A stretch of 64,000 nucleotides of DNA from Nocardioides sp. (GCF_030019515.1 NZ_JASEEQ010000001.1:186001-250000); one strand, 5' to 3'. Positions 25,193 through 36,577 are shown, counted from the stretch's first letter. Program-made: numbers and translations. The notes: generated from the sequence alone by a model not told the origin.

Positions 25193-25348
25193 TCAGGCGA
25201 GGACGGCCTCGGCGTACCGGCGCGGACGCGCCGGCTCACAGTTGCAGGCGTCTCCGCACGCTAGGTAGGTGTGGAGGGCGTGCCCGCAATGTGGGCACGG
25301 CATGTCGTGCGACAGGTGCACCGCGTTGGTCTGGACGGTGTCCCACAT
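25193..25348 (-). CDS. Mini zinc-binding protein, copy A (51 aa)
   Basis: A 51-residue protein: MWDTVQTNAVHLSHD, then CPHCGH, ALHTYLAC and CNCEP, with an Arg-rich tail. Six Cys and several His suggest a zinc site. A close relative (44 residues) lies at 26371-26505, sharing MWDTV, HLSHD, PCPxCGHALH and YLAC at the same spacing. The conserved protein-level match and conserved start indicate a real gene. Both copies point away from the gene between them and lie on the minus strand. Function unknown. Confidence 0.7.
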   Translation of the reverse strand: MWDTVQTNAVHLSHDMPCPHCGHALHTYLACGDACNCEPARPRRYAEAVLA

Positions 25349-25414
25349 GGCTCTACCTCCTCTCGTACCGTCGATCGTGCCCCCCAGCGAGGCCCGGCCA
25401 ACCCGGCCCCGGAC

Positions 25415-25433
25415 GACCTGTGGACAACAGGTC
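25415..25433. promoter_or_regulatory. GACCTGT-N5-ACAGGTC palindrome
   Basis: Perfect 7-base arms at 25415-25421 and 25427-25433 with centre GGACA, between the minus-strand mini zinc gene (start 25348) and the plus-strand DinB gene (start 25590). It may be an operator for either divergent gene. Confidence 0.4.
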
Positions 25434-25589
25434 GGACCGGGCGTGCGGCGCGGCGCCTCGCCATCGACGGTAAGGATCCGGTGGGACGGATGTGACGGGA
25501 CGGCATCGAACCACCCGGACGGGGCAGGGGGGAGTAGCCCGACCGGGCCAGGGGGACCCGCTGTCGGTGGCCCCGTCTACGGTGACGCC

Positions 25590-26342
25590 GTGGTCGAACA
25601 TGTCCAGGAGGACCTCACCGGGTCGCGCTTCGAGAACGTCGACCTGAGCCGGTCGCGCTTCCACAACGTGGACCTGACCGACACGGTGATCCGCGGCGCC
25701 CTGCTCACCGATGCGGAGATCGACGGCGACATCGACGGCCTGCGCGTCAACGGCATCGAGGTCGCGCCGCTGGTGGAGGCCGAGCTCGATCGCCGCCATC
25801 CGCAGCGCGTGCGGATGCGGCCCACCGACGCCGAGGGCTACCGGGTCGCCTGGGCGACCCTCGAGCAGCTGTGGACGGTCACCGTCGAACGGGCCCGTCG
25901 GCTGCCGCCGGACCTGCTGCACGAGCGGGTGGACGACGAGTGGTCGTTCGTCGAGACGCTGCGCCACCTGGTGATGGCCACCGACGCCTGGGTGCTCCGC
26001 GCCGTCCTGGGCGACCCCGCTCCCTACCACCCGCTCGGGCTGCCGCACACCGAGATGGGGGACGTGCCGGGCGTCCCGAACGACCCCGACGCCCGGCCGA
26101 GCCTGGAGGTGGTGCTGGCCGTGCGGGCCGACCGGATGGCCACGGTGCGCGAGGTGCTCGCCGGGCTCACCGATGAGCGGCTGGCCGGCGACACCGAGCC
26201 GGTCGACGCTCCCGGCTACCCGCCGCCGGTCGCCTACCCCGTACGCCGGTGCCTGCGCGCGATCATCAACGAGGAGTGGCTGCACCGGCTCTACGCCGAG
26301 CGCGACCTCGACGCCCTCGAGCGCCGCCGCGCCGGATCCTGA
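25590..26342 (+). CDS. Pentapeptide-repeat and DinB-fold fusion protein
   Basis: A 250-residue protein starting at GTG 25590. The first 50 residues form a short pentapeptide-repeat beta helix (LTGSRFENVDLSRSRFHNVD). After a linker comes a DinB/DUF664-like four-helix bundle (about 80-245) with a candidate metal His set in LRHLVMATDAW and EEWLHRLYAERD. DinB-fold proteins are often thiol-dependent metalloenzymes. The gene is flanked on both sides by the two related mini zinc-binding proteins on the opposite strand. Function unknown. Confidence 0.82.
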   Translation: MVEHVQEDLTGSRFENVDLSRSRFHNVDLTDTVIRGALLTDAEIDGDIDGLRVNGIEVAPLVEAELDRRHPQRVRMRPTDAEGYRVAWATLEQLWTVTVERARRLPPDLLHERVDDEWSFVETLRHLVMATDAWVLRAVLGDPAPYHPLGLPHTEMGDVPGVPNDPDARPSLEVVLAVRADRMATVREVLAGLTDERLAGDTEPVDAPGYPPPVAYPVRRCLRAIINEEWLHRLYAERDLDALERRRAGS

Positions 26343-26370
26343 CCCGGGCTCGACGCCCGAGCGGGCCCGA

Positions 26371-26505
26371 TCAGGCGGCGTGGACCGGGCGCGGCTCGCA
26401 GTCGCAGCCGTCGCACGCCAGGTAGACGTGCAGTGCGTGCCCGCACAGCGGGCACGGCCGGTCGTGCGACAGGTGCTCGCTGCTGGTCTCGACCGTGTCC
26501 CACAT
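26371..26505 (-). CDS. Mini zinc-binding protein, copy B (44 aa)
   Basis: A 44-residue relative of copy A at 25193-25348: MWDTVETSSEHLSHD, CPLCGHALH, YLACDGCDCEP. The two share about two-thirds of aligned residues by eye, and all cysteines of the first pair. It converges with the end of the DinB-fusion gene, 28 bases away. The start codon is preceded by a GGGAGGAAG-like ribosome site. Possible roles include a zinc chaperone or a small regulator, but nothing in the sequence decides. Confidence 0.72.
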   Translation of the reverse strand: MWDTVETSSEHLSHDRPCPLCGHALHVYLACDGCDCEPRPVHAA

Positions 26506-26664
26506 GGCGCTTCCTCCCACATCGTCCCTGATGGCTTCGGACCTCCGTGTCCAGAGGAGGCCCGAGATCACCCACCGGATACCTCTGCCATCGGCCGGAA
26601 CGGTCGGCAGTGAAGGAACCGCGACCGACCGGGCCGAGCGACCCGATGTGGAAGACTCGCGGAC

Positions 26665-27111
<447 letters not shown>

Positions 27112-27116
27112 ACCCC

Positions 27117-27527
27117 ATGGACATCACCATTCACACCACGGCCCTGCCCCACGTCGACCCGGACGAGTCGGTGGCGTTCTACCGCGACGTCCTCGGCTTC
27201 GAGGTCCGCAGTGACGTCGGCACCGGCACCATGCGGTGGGTCACCGTCGGTCCGGCCGGCCAGCCCGACACCTGCATCCTGCTGGCCCCGCCGGCCGCGG
27301 ACCCCGGCATCACCGAGGACGAACGCCGGATGATCTCCGAGATGATGGCCAAGGGCACCTACGGCTGGATCCTGCTGGCGACCAAGGACCTGGACGCCAC
27401 GTTCGACCGGGTCCAGGCCACCGACGCCGAGGTCGTCCAGGAGCCCACCCTGCAGCCGTACGGCGTGCGCGACTGCGCGTTCCGCGACCCGGCGGGCAAC
27501 CTGGTCCGGATCCAGCAGATCGACTGA
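27117..27527 (+). CDS. VOC family protein (glyoxalase/bleomycin-resistance fold)
   Basis: A 136-residue vicinal-oxygen-chelate fold protein: [20 protein letters not shown], then a beta-rich region with [18 protein letters not shown], and C-terminal [17 protein letters not shown]. It can act as a dioxygenase, glyoxalase or drug-binding protein. ATG 27117 follows the AraC stop by six bases, and the gene ends 30 bases before the UvrA-like gene. The neighbourhood suggests resistance to a DNA-active compound, but the ligand is unknown. Confidence 0.87.
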   Translation: MDITIHTTALPHVDPDESVAFYRDVLGFEVRSDVGTGTMRWVTVGPAGQPDTCILLAPPAADPGITEDERRMISEMMAKGTYGWILLATKDLDATFDRVQATDAEVVQEPTLQPYGVRDCAFRDPAGNLVRIQQID

Positions 27528-27557
27528 GCAACCATCCGCGAAGGAGTCCGCCCCGGC

Positions 27558-29942
<2,385 letters not shown>

Positions 29943-30064
29943 GCCGTCGTCCGGGACCTGGGAGCGGTCGCGCACCTGACGAACCTGCTGTGGATCGGCC
30001 TGGGAGACGACATTTCCGTCAGGTACGACGCCCACCCCAACACCCCGGTCTGGTTCGCCGATAA

Positions 30065-30079
30065 CTGACATTATGTCAG
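30065..30079. promoter_or_regulatory. CTGACAT-T-ATGTCAG palindrome
   Basis: A perfect 15-base palindrome, 39-53 bases before the second VOC gene. A near match, GACATTTCCGTCAGG, lies upstream at about 30008-30022, so there may be two binding sites. The symmetry and core TGACATNATGTCA are typical of TetR-type operators. No TetR gene lies nearby; the AraC regulator at 26665 binds different site shapes. Confidence 0.55.
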
Positions 30080-30117
30080 GTGACGCCCCGGCGGGCGATC
30101 CGGAGTAGCCTCCCGGC

Positions 30118-30615
30118 ATGACCGAGGTCGACCTGGCCGGGATCGCCGCCGAGCGCGAGCGGATCCGCGCCACCTACCTCTCCCCGACGTCCTCGCGGGC
30201 GCCGTCCGCGGCCCGCGGCCTGCACCACGTCGCGATCGTGTGCGCGGACGTCGAGCGGACCGTGCGCTTCTACCAGCAGGTGCTGGAGTTCCCGCTGACC
30301 GAGATCGTCGAGAACCGCGACTACGCCGGCTCCAACCACTTCTTCTTCGACATCGGCAACGGCAACCTGATCGCGTTCTTCGACTTCCCGGGCCTCGACG
30401 TCGGGCCGTACGCCGAGGTCCTCGGCGGCCTGCACCACCTGGCGATCTCGGTCGAGCCGGCGCGCTGGGAGCGGCTGCGGGCCAACCTGGACGCGGACGG
30501 CGTGGAGTACCTCCTGGAGAGCGGCACCTCGATGTACTTCCGCGACCCGGACGGGACCCGGGTGGAGCTGATCTCCGACCCGCTCGGCGAGATGTACGGC
30601 CTGAGCGTCCTCTAG
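30118..30615 (+). CDS. VOC family protein, second copy
   Basis: A 165-residue VOC protein. An N-terminal helix (DLAGIAAERERIRATYL) precedes RGLHHVAIVCADVERTVRFY, GLHHLAISVEPARW and SMYFRDPDGTRVELI, which hold the three metal ligands (His, His, Glu). It lies 175 bases after the UvrA-like gene and downstream of a 15-base palindrome. Its stop overlaps the end of the convergent LLM gene by 4 bases. The ligand is unknown. Confidence 0.87.
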   Translation: MTEVDLAGIAAERERIRATYLSPTSSRAPSAARGLHHVAIVCADVERTVRFYQQVLEFPLTEIVENRDYAGSNHFFFDIGNGNLIAFFDFPGLDVGPYAEVLGGLHHLAISVEPARWERLRANLDADGVEYLLESGTSMYFRDPDGTRVELISDPLGEMYGLSVL

Positions 30616-31502
30616 CTCGCTCCCGGAAGCTGCGCCAGGCGCGGGACGACCCGCTCGCACAGCGCGGCCGTCCAGCCGGCCGGGTCGTCGGTCGGCGGCG
30701 TCAGCGCGACGAGGGTGATGCCGAGCGCGGCGTACCGCTCCATCTCGGCGACGTAGGCGTCGGTGTCCGCCAGCGGGTCGGGCCCACTCGCGCCACCGAG
30801 CATCGTCTTCTCGATCTCGTCGTAGTCGCGGCCGACGGCGTCGCAGTGCCCGCGCAGCACGTCGAGCTTGTGCCGCGCGCCCTCCGGGCTGTCCGGGAAC
30901 AGGTTGCACGCGTCGGCGTACTGCGCGACCAGGCGCAGCGTCTTCCGCTCCCCTCCCCCGCCCACCAGGATCGGCGGGTGCGGCCGCTGCACCGGCGGCG
31001 GCACGCAGACGGTCTCGGCGAGCCGGTAGTGCCGGCCCTCGAACGGGCCGTCGTCCTCGCTCCACAGCTGCCGGCAGATCCGCAGCGTCTCCTCGAGCCG
31101 CTCGAACCGCTCGGCCGTCGGCGGGAACGGCACGCCCAGGCCGACGTGCTCGCGCTCGTACCACGCCGCGCCCAGGCCGAGCAGGGCGCGGCCGTGCGAG
31201 AGCACGTCGAGCGTGGTGACGATCTTGGCGAGCAGGCCCGGGTGCCGGTACGTCGCGCCGGTCACCAGCAGCCCCAGCCGCAGGTGCTCGGTCCGGCCGG
31301 CCAGGTAGCCCAGGGTCGTGTACCCCTCGAGCATCGGCTCCGGAGGACCGCCCAGCTGCTCCATCTGGAAGTAGTGGTCCATCACGGTGAGCTGTGCGAC
31401 ACCGCCCTGGTCGGCCGTCACCGCGGTCTCGGTGAGGCGCTCGGCCAGCCGGCTCTGCCACTCGGGGTGGCTGAAGTTCGCGTAGTGGATCCCTATCTGC
31501 AC
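30612..31502 (-). CDS. LLM class F420-dependent oxidoreductase
   Basis: A 296-residue luciferase-like TIM barrel: MQIGIHYANFSHPEW, LTVMDHYFQME, GLLVTGATYRHPGLLAK, GRALLGLGAAWYEREH and PPILVGGGGERKTLRLVAQY. These match the F420-dependent branch common in actinobacteria. It probably reduces or oxidises a small organic substrate with F420, but FMN use cannot be excluded from sequence. Tail-to-tail overlap with the VOC gene. ATG 31502. Confidence 0.87.
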   Translation of the reverse strand: MQIGIHYANFSHPEWQSRLAERLTETAVTADQGGVAQLTVMDHYFQMEQLGGPPEPMLEGYTTLGYLAGRTEHLRLGLLVTGATYRHPGLLAKIVTTLDVLSHGRALLGLGAAWYEREHVGLGVPFPPTAERFERLEETLRICRQLWSEDDGPFEGRHYRLAETVCVPPPVQRPHPPILVGGGGERKTLRLVAQYADACNLFPDSPEGARHKLDVLRGHCDAVGRDYDEIEKTMLGGASGPDPLADTDAYVAEMERYAALGITLVALTPPTDDPAGWTAALCERVVPRLAQLPGAS

Positions 31503-31528
31503 GGCCCGAGCCTAGACCGGGCCACTCC

Positions 31529-32260
31529 CTAGCTGGGCACGGCGAGCAGCCAGCGCGCGCCGAGCACCAGCGCGCCGAGCGTCGCGGCCAGGAAGACCCC
31601 GACCCACACCAGCCCGGGCAGCCGGGTCAGCCGCGCGAGCACATCGGCGTCCGACGTGCGCGCGCGGCCCCGGTGGCGCAGCGCCTGGAGCACCAGCACC
31701 GGCCGCGGCGCGGCGAGGAGGAGGAACCAGGTGCCGGCGTAGGCCACCGCGGTCTGCAGTTGCCCGCTCCCCCACCAGGAGACGGCGAGCACGACCAGGA
31801 CGGCGACCCCGACGGCGTACAGCCCATAGAAGTTGCGGATCCGGAGCAGCAGCAGCGCGAGGAGGAGCACCGCGAGCCACAGCACGGCGAGCGCGTGCCG
31901 CTCGCGGAGCAGGTACGCCGCGCCCAGGCCGAGCGCAGCCGGGCCGAGATAGCCGGCCGCGGTCGTGGCCACCATCCCCGGGCCGGTCGGGCGGCCGCGG
32001 GAGACGGTCAGGCCGGAGGTGTCGGAGTGCACCCGGATGCCCGCGAGCCGCCGGCCGCTGAGCAGCGCCGCGACGCCGTGCGCGCCCTCGTGCGCGATCG
32101 TCACCAGGTGCCGCCCGAACCGCCACCCGGCGGGCAGCACCACCAGCAGGAGCGCGGCCACCCCCGCGAGCAGGACCCGATCCTGCTCGAGCGGGGCCTG
32201 GTGACCGACGACGTCGTCCCAGATCCCGGAGAGCCCGGAGAGCACGTCCGTCGCGGCCAT
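31529..32260 (-). CDS. M50-family membrane metalloprotease
   Basis: A 243-residue polytopic protein. Zinc motif HEGAH is at 57-61, within a membrane helix (LVTIAHEGAHGVAALLSG). A second candidate ligand region is in GMVATTAAGYLGPAALGLGA, which matches the GYLGP style of M50B relatives. Four or five more membrane helices follow. No PDZ domain is visible, so it is a minimal site-2 protease-like enzyme. ATG 32260 is divergent from the next gene by 55 bases. Substrate unknown. Confidence 0.83.
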   Translation of the reverse strand: MAATDVLSGLSGIWDDVVGHQAPLEQDRVLLAGVAALLLVVLPAGWRFGRHLVTIAHEGAHGVAALLSGRRLAGIRVHSDTSGLTVSRGRPTGPGMVATTAAGYLGPAALGLGAAYLLRERHALAVLWLAVLLLALLLLRIRNFYGLYAVGVAVLVVLAVSWWGSGQLQTAVAYAGTWFLLLAAPRPVLVLQALRHRGRARTSDADVLARLTRLPGLVWVGVFLAATLGALVLGARWLLAVPS

Positions 32261-32315
32261 GCGGACAGGGTCCCGCACGCGCGTGGGACCAGCTCCCACT
32301 GGGTACGCCCCAGGC

Positions 32316-32753
32316 ATGACCGACGGACCCAGTGCCGCCCACCGGCGCCCGGAGGGCGTCGACGACGCCACGGTCCAGGCGCTGGGTCGGCTCTCGGAGG
32401 CGCTGGAGGCCGTGGAGGTGGCCCGCGGCCATCTGTACGCCTTCCACCGGCTCTCCGGTACGGCCGACCTGACGCTCGGCGACGCCGTCCGGAGGCTGCG
32501 CGAGGCCGGGCACGTCGAGCTCGCCGATCGCATCGACCTGGACCTGGTGGGGCGGAACGTGATCCCCGGCCGCTGGACCTTCCAGATCGTCGAGGCCTAC
32601 GACGACGGCTACTACGCGACGTTCCAGGAGCTGGAGCGGGCCGCCCGCGAGCTGCTCGTCGGCGGGCGCCGGCACCTCTACGAGGCCGAGATGAAGGAGG
32701 ACCGCCGTACCCACGGCGCTCCCGGCCACGAAGCCACTCCCGACGATCTCTGA
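32316..32753 (+). CDS. Conserved hypothetical actinobacterial protein
   Basis: A 145-residue soluble, mainly helical protein with two long amphipathic helices (LGRLSEALEAVEVARGHL, VRRLREAGHVELADRI) and a C-terminal helix LERAARELLVGG. No domain recognised. It is divergent from the M50 gene by 55 bases and followed after 18 bases by the YhhN-like gene, so it may be cotranscribed with that. Confidence 0.75.
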   Translation: MTDGPSAAHRRPEGVDDATVQALGRLSEALEAVEVARGHLYAFHRLSGTADLTLGDAVRRLREAGHVELADRIDLDLVGRNVIPGRWTFQIVEAYDDGYYATFQELERAARELLVGGRRHLYEAEMKEDRRTHGAPGHEATPDDL

Positions 32754-32771
32754 GACGACGGTCTGATTCCG

Positions 32772-33446
32772 GTGATGACCCACGCGGACGGCCGAGCCCC
32801 TCGGCGGGTGCCGGGGGCCGCGTTCGGCCTGCTGGCGCTGACCGACGCGGCCCTGGCGGGGGCGCCACCGCGCATCCGGCGGCTCCGGCTGCTGACCAAG
32901 CCGCTGCTGATGCCGGCGCTCCTGACCCGCTCGCTGCCCGCACCGGCCGACCACCCGCTCGCCACGGCCCAGGCCTTCTCCTGGGGCGGTGACCTCGCCC
33001 TGCTCGGGAAGGGGCGTACGTCGTTCCTGGCCGGGGTCGGCCTGTTCCTCGGCGCCCACGTCGCGTACCTCTCCGCCTTCCGGGCCCGCTCCTCGGCGCC
33101 GGTCCTCGCCACGCCGGGACGCCGGCGCTTCCTGGCGTTCGGCGGCCTCGCCGCCGCAGGGATGACGCTGGCCGCGGCCCGCGAGGACCGGGTCCTCGCC
33201 GCGCCGATCGCGGCGTACGCCGGCGCGCTGGCGACCATGGTCGCGGCGGCGGCCGCGATCGACCGGGACCGCGGTCGCGACCGGGTCCTGGTCGGCGCCG
33301 CGCTGTTCCTCGTCTCGGACACCGTCCTGGGCGTCCGCACCTTCCTGGTCGGCGAGGAGAGCCCGGCGTCCGCCGCGCTCGAGGCGACCGTGATAGCGAC
33401 CTACACCGCCGCGCAGTGGTCCATCGCCGAGGGCCTGCGTCGGTAG
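32772..33446 (+). CDS. YhhN/TMEM86-like membrane protein
   Basis: A 224-residue polytopic membrane protein with about seven or eight hydrophobic helices. Motifs RLLTKPLLMPALL, AFSWGGDLALLG, GLFLGAHVAYLSAF and GAALFLVSDTVLGV match the YhhN family, whose animal members hydrolyse lysoplasmalogen. GTG 32772 or ATG 32775 is the start. The next gene begins 10 bases after its stop. Enzymatic activity in bacteria is uncertain. Confidence 0.8.
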   Translation: MMTHADGRAPRRVPGAAFGLLALTDAALAGAPPRIRRLRLLTKPLLMPALLTRSLPAPADHPLATAQAFSWGGDLALLGKGRTSFLAGVGLFLGAHVAYLSAFRARSSAPVLATPGRRRFLAFGGLAAAGMTLAAAREDRVLAAPIAAYAGALATMVAAAAAIDRDRGRDRVLVGAALFLVSDTVLGVRTFLVGEESPASAALEATVIATYTAAQWSIAEGLRR

Positions 33447-33456
33447 GTTGGCGACC

Positions 33457-34293
33457 ATGTCCTTCCCGTCCCACACCCTCAACGACGGCAGCACGCTCCC
33501 GGCCATCGGCTTCGGCACCTACCCGATGAAGGGCGAGGAGGGGGTCGACGCGATCCGGAGCGCGATCGAGGTGGGCTACCGGCTGCTCGACACGGCCGTG
33601 AACTACCAGAACGAGAGCGCGGTCGGCGAGGCGATCCGGCGCTCCGGCGTGCCCCGTGAGCTGCTCCAGGTGACCAGCAAGCTCCCGGGCCGCGACCACG
33701 GGTACGACGACGCGATCGCGAGCGTGCACGGGTCGCTCGAGCGGCTGGGCCTGGAGTACCTCGACCTGCACCTGATCCACTGGCCCAACCCGAGTCGCGA
33801 CCGGTACGTCGAGGCCTGGCGGGCCCTCGTCGACCTGCGCGAGCAGGGCCTGGTCCGCTCGATCGGCGTCTCCAACTTCACCGCCCGGCACCTGGAGCGG
33901 ATCATCGAGGCGACCGGCGTGACGCCCGCGGTCAACCAGATCGAGCTGCACCCCTACTTCCCGCAGGCCGAGATGCGTGCCGTCGACGAGCGCCTGGGGA
34001 TCCGGACCGAGGCCTGGAGCCCGCTGGGCAAGCGCCAGGCGCCGTTCGCGGAGCCGGCCGTCGCCACCGCGGCGGAGCGGCACGGCGTGACGCCGGGGCA
34101 GGTGATCCTGCGTTGGCACCTCCAGCTCGGGAACATCCCGATCCCCAAGTCCGCCACGCCCGAGCGGCAGCGGCAGAACCTCGACGTGCTCGGGTTCGAG
34201 CTCTCCGAGGAGGAGGTCGCGGCGATCACCGCGCTCGGCCGCCCGGACGGCCGGCTGTTCGGCGGCGACCCCGACACCCATGAGGAGATGTGA
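33457..34293 (+). CDS. Aldo/keto reductase
   Basis: A 278-residue NADPH-dependent reductase. The catalytic tetrad is Asp45, Tyr50, Lys75 and His108 (LLDTAVNY, SKLPG, LIHWP). NADPH-binding motifs near the C-terminus include PIPKSATPERQRQN. Family 5-like 2,5-diketo-gluconate reductases are the closest style. The GTG of the next gene overlaps the TGA (ATGTGA), so the two genes are coupled. ATG 33457 gives MSFPSHTLNDG. Confidence 0.9.
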   Translation: MSFPSHTLNDGSTLPAIGFGTYPMKGEEGVDAIRSAIEVGYRLLDTAVNYQNESAVGEAIRRSGVPRELLQVTSKLPGRDHGYDDAIASVHGSLERLGLEYLDLHLIHWPNPSRDRYVEAWRALVDLREQGLVRSIGVSNFTARHLERIIEATGVTPAVNQIELHPYFPQAEMRAVDERLGIRTEAWSPLGKRQAPFAEPAVATAAERHGVTPGQVILRWHLQLGNIPIPKSATPERQRQNLDVLGFELSEEEVAAITALGRPDGRLFGGDPDTHEEM

Positions 34294-35372
34294 GCGGGCC
34301 CGCGGTCGAGCCGGCCACGCCGTACCTCCGCGTCGACGTCAGCCGGCTCCGGGCCAACATCGAGCGCACCGCCCGGTGGGCGGCGACGGCCGGCGTCTCG
34401 CTGCGGCCGCACGCCAAGACCCACAAGAGCCCCGAGATCGCCCGGCTCCAGCTCGCGGCCGGAGCGCTCGGGCTCACCGTCGCGACGATCGGCGAGGCCG
34501 AGGTGTTCGTCGAGGCCGGGGCCGAGGACGTGTTCGTCGCCTACCCGCTCTGGCTGACCGAGGCGGGCGCCCGACGGGTGCGCGACCTCGCGGATCGCGC
34601 GGACCTGGCCATCGGCGTGGACTCGGCCGAGGCGGCGCAGCAGGCCGCCCGACTGCTCGAGGGCAGCGGGGTGGCCGCCCTCGTGGAGGTTGACAGCGGC
34701 CAGCACCGCTCCGGGGTCGCCCCCGCCGGGGCCGGGGCGGTCGCGGCCGCGGCCGTCGAGGCGGGCCTGCCGGTGCGCGGGGTGTTCACCTTTCCGGGCC
34801 ACAGCTACTCCCCCGACGCGTTGCGGACCGCCGCCGCCGACGAGGCCCGGGCCCTGCAGGCGGCCACGGCGTCGCTGCGTGCGATCGGCCTCGAGCCGGA
34901 CGTCGTCAGCGGCGGGTCCACCCCGAGCCTGGCCCACACCCACACCGACGAGCTCACCGAGCTGCGGCCCGGCGTGTACGTCTTCGGCGACGCCCAGCAG
35001 TGGGAGCTCGGCACGGCGGCACCCGGCGACCTCGCACTGACCTGTCGGGCCACGGTCGTCAGCCACGCCGGCGGCCGGCTGGTCCTGGACGCCGGCAGCA
35101 AGGCGCTCGGCGCGGACCGGGCGGCGTACGCGACCGGGTGGGGCCGGCTGCCGGCGTACCCGGACGCGCGCGTCGTGCAGCTCTCGGAGCACCACGCGGT
35201 CGTCGACCTGGCGGGTGCCCCGCTCCCCCGCCTCGGCGCCCACGTCGACGTGGTCCCCAACCACGTGTGCGCCGCGGTCAACCTCGCCGACACGCTGTGG
35301 GCCGACACCGGAAGCGACACCGGCGGTGGGCTCGAGGCGTGGCCGGTCGCCGCCCGCGGGCGCAACGGCTGA
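34290..35372 (+). CDS. D-threonine aldolase/D-serine dehydratase-like PLP enzyme
   Basis: A 360-residue fold-III PLP enzyme. The PLP lysine is Lys43 in RPHAKTHKSPEIA. The C-terminal metal site is His325 and Cys327 in VPNHVC, as in zinc-dependent D-serine dehydratase and D-threonine aldolase. The barrel ends in VVLDAGSKAL-type sequence (LVLDAGSKALG). It acts on D-hydroxy amino acids, but D-serine versus D-threonine cannot be decided. GTG 34290 overlaps the reductase stop; the product aldehyde could feed that reductase. Confidence 0.87.
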   Translation: MSGPAVEPATPYLRVDVSRLRANIERTARWAATAGVSLRPHAKTHKSPEIARLQLAAGALGLTVATIGEAEVFVEAGAEDVFVAYPLWLTEAGARRVRDLADRADLAIGVDSAEAAQQAARLLEGSGVAALVEVDSGQHRSGVAPAGAGAVAAAAVEAGLPVRGVFTFPGHSYSPDALRTAAADEARALQAATASLRAIGLEPDVVSGGSTPSLAHTHTDELTELRPGVYVFGDAQQWELGTAAPGDLALTCRATVVSHAGGRLVLDAGSKALGADRAAYATGWGRLPAYPDARVVQLSEHHAVVDLAGAPLPRLGAHVDVVPNHVCAAVNLADTLWADTGSDTGGGLEAWPVAARGRNG

Positions 35373-35395
35373 GCCGCTCCCCTACGATTCCGGCC

Positions 35396-36070
35396 ATGCC
35401 GCTCCGCACCGCCGCCGCCGTCGCCACCCTCGCCACCGCCGCCCTGCTGCTCGGCGGCTGCGGCTCCGAGGACGGCGGTGACCAGAGCGCCCCGGAGCCG
35501 GGAGCGACCACGACCTGCACCTACGCCGCGGACGGCCAGGCGCCCGCCAAGGAGGTCGACCCGCCCTCCGAGGACGCGCCCGCCTCCGGCACGGTCGCGC
35601 TCACGATGGCGACCAGCGTCGGCGACCTCGGCCTCGAGCTGGACGCGGCCGCGGCGCCGTGCACGGTGAACTCGTTCGTGTCGCTGGCCGAGCAGGGCTA
35701 CTTCGACGGCACGTCCTGCCACCGGCTCACCACCCAGGGCATCCACGTGCTCCAGTGCGGCGACCCGACCGGCACCGGCACCGGCGGCCCCGGCTACACG
35801 ATCGAGGACGAGGTGGACGGGTCGGAGACCTATCCCGCGGGCACCCTCGCGATGGCGCGGACCCAGGCCCCGGACTCGGGCGGCTCGCAGTTCTTCATCG
35901 TGTACGGCGAGACGCCGCTGCCCCCCGACTACACGGTGTTCGGCACCGTCGACGACGCCGGCCTGAAGGCCGTGGAGAAGGTCGCCGCGGCGGGCACCGA
36001 CGACGCCAACGGCCCGGGCGACGGGCACCCCCGGACGCCGGTGGACATCGAGTCCGTCACGGTCGACTGA
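35396..36070 (+). CDS. Cyclophilin-type peptidylprolyl isomerase lipoprotein
   Basis: A 224-residue secreted cyclophilin. A signal peptide ends in the lipobox LLGGC with Cys22, so it is probably membrane-anchored, and would be a client of Lnt from this window. The cyclophilin core (about 70-220) includes NSFVSLAEQGYFDG, HRLTTQGIHVLQCGDPT, GTLAMARTQAPDSGGSQFFI and YTVFGTVDDAG. The usual Arg active-site segment is modified, so isomerase strength is uncertain. Start ATG 35396 is 23 bases after the aldolase stop. Confidence 0.87.
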   Translation: MPLRTAAAVATLATAALLLGGCGSEDGGDQSAPEPGATTTCTYAADGQAPAKEVDPPSEDAPASGTVALTMATSVGDLGLELDAAAAPCTVNSFVSLAEQGYFDGTSCHRLTTQGIHVLQCGDPTGTGTGGPGYTIEDEVDGSETYPAGTLAMARTQAPDSGGSQFFIVYGETPLPPDYTVFGTVDDAGLKAVEKVAAAGTDDANGPGDGHPRTPVDIESVTVD

Positions 36071-36121
36071 CCCGGGTCGCGCCCGCTGGAGGCGTCCCAC
36101 CGCGCCACCGGCGCCCCGCGA

Positions 36122-36577
36122 TCAGCGGATGCCGTACTCGACCGGTCCGCCGAGCTGGACGGTGCGGCCGACCGTGCACAGCCGGTCGCGGGACTGCTCG
36201 ACCGAGCGGGGCAGCACCTCGCGGGCCCGGTCGCCGTCCTCCCCCTCGGGGAAGCGCACGTGGAAGCTCAGCCGCAGGTCGACCAGCCGGTTGCCCTGCT
36301 CGTCGCGGACCTTCTCACCCTCGGCGGCGACCTCGAAGGTCGTCGCCGCGGCGCGCTTGCCGGTGATCAGGTCGACGTCGATCGCGCTGCAGCCGGCCAG
36401 GGCGGCGAGCAGCAGCTCCACCGGGGTGAAGTCCGGATCGTCCCCCGAGCCCACGGGCAGCACACCGCCCCGCCCGTTGGTCGCCATGAACCGGCCGACG
36501 CCGATCTTGTGCAGGTCGATGTGGCGCAGCGTGTCCGGGTGGGCGGCGTCCGAGGCGGACTGATCGGCTGTGGTCAT
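36122..36577 (-). CDS. OsmC family protein
   Basis: A 151-residue OsmC/Ohr-like hydroperoxide-detoxifying protein. The two catalytic cysteines are in LLAALAGCSAIDVDL and SRDRLCTVGRTV. The family fold is supported by FTPVELLLAAL and the central long helix. I chose ATG 36577 (MTTADQSASD); longer upstream frame looks non-coding. It is divergent from the HesB-like gene by 114 bases, which hold the promoters. Confidence 0.88.
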   Translation of the reverse strand: MTTADQSASDAAHPDTLRHIDLHKIGVGRFMATNGRGGVLPVGSGDDPDFTPVELLLAALAGCSAIDVDLITGKRAAATTFEVAAEGEKVRDEQGNRLVDLRLSFHVRFPEGEDGDRAREVLPRSVEQSRDRLCTVGRTVQLGGPVEYGIR

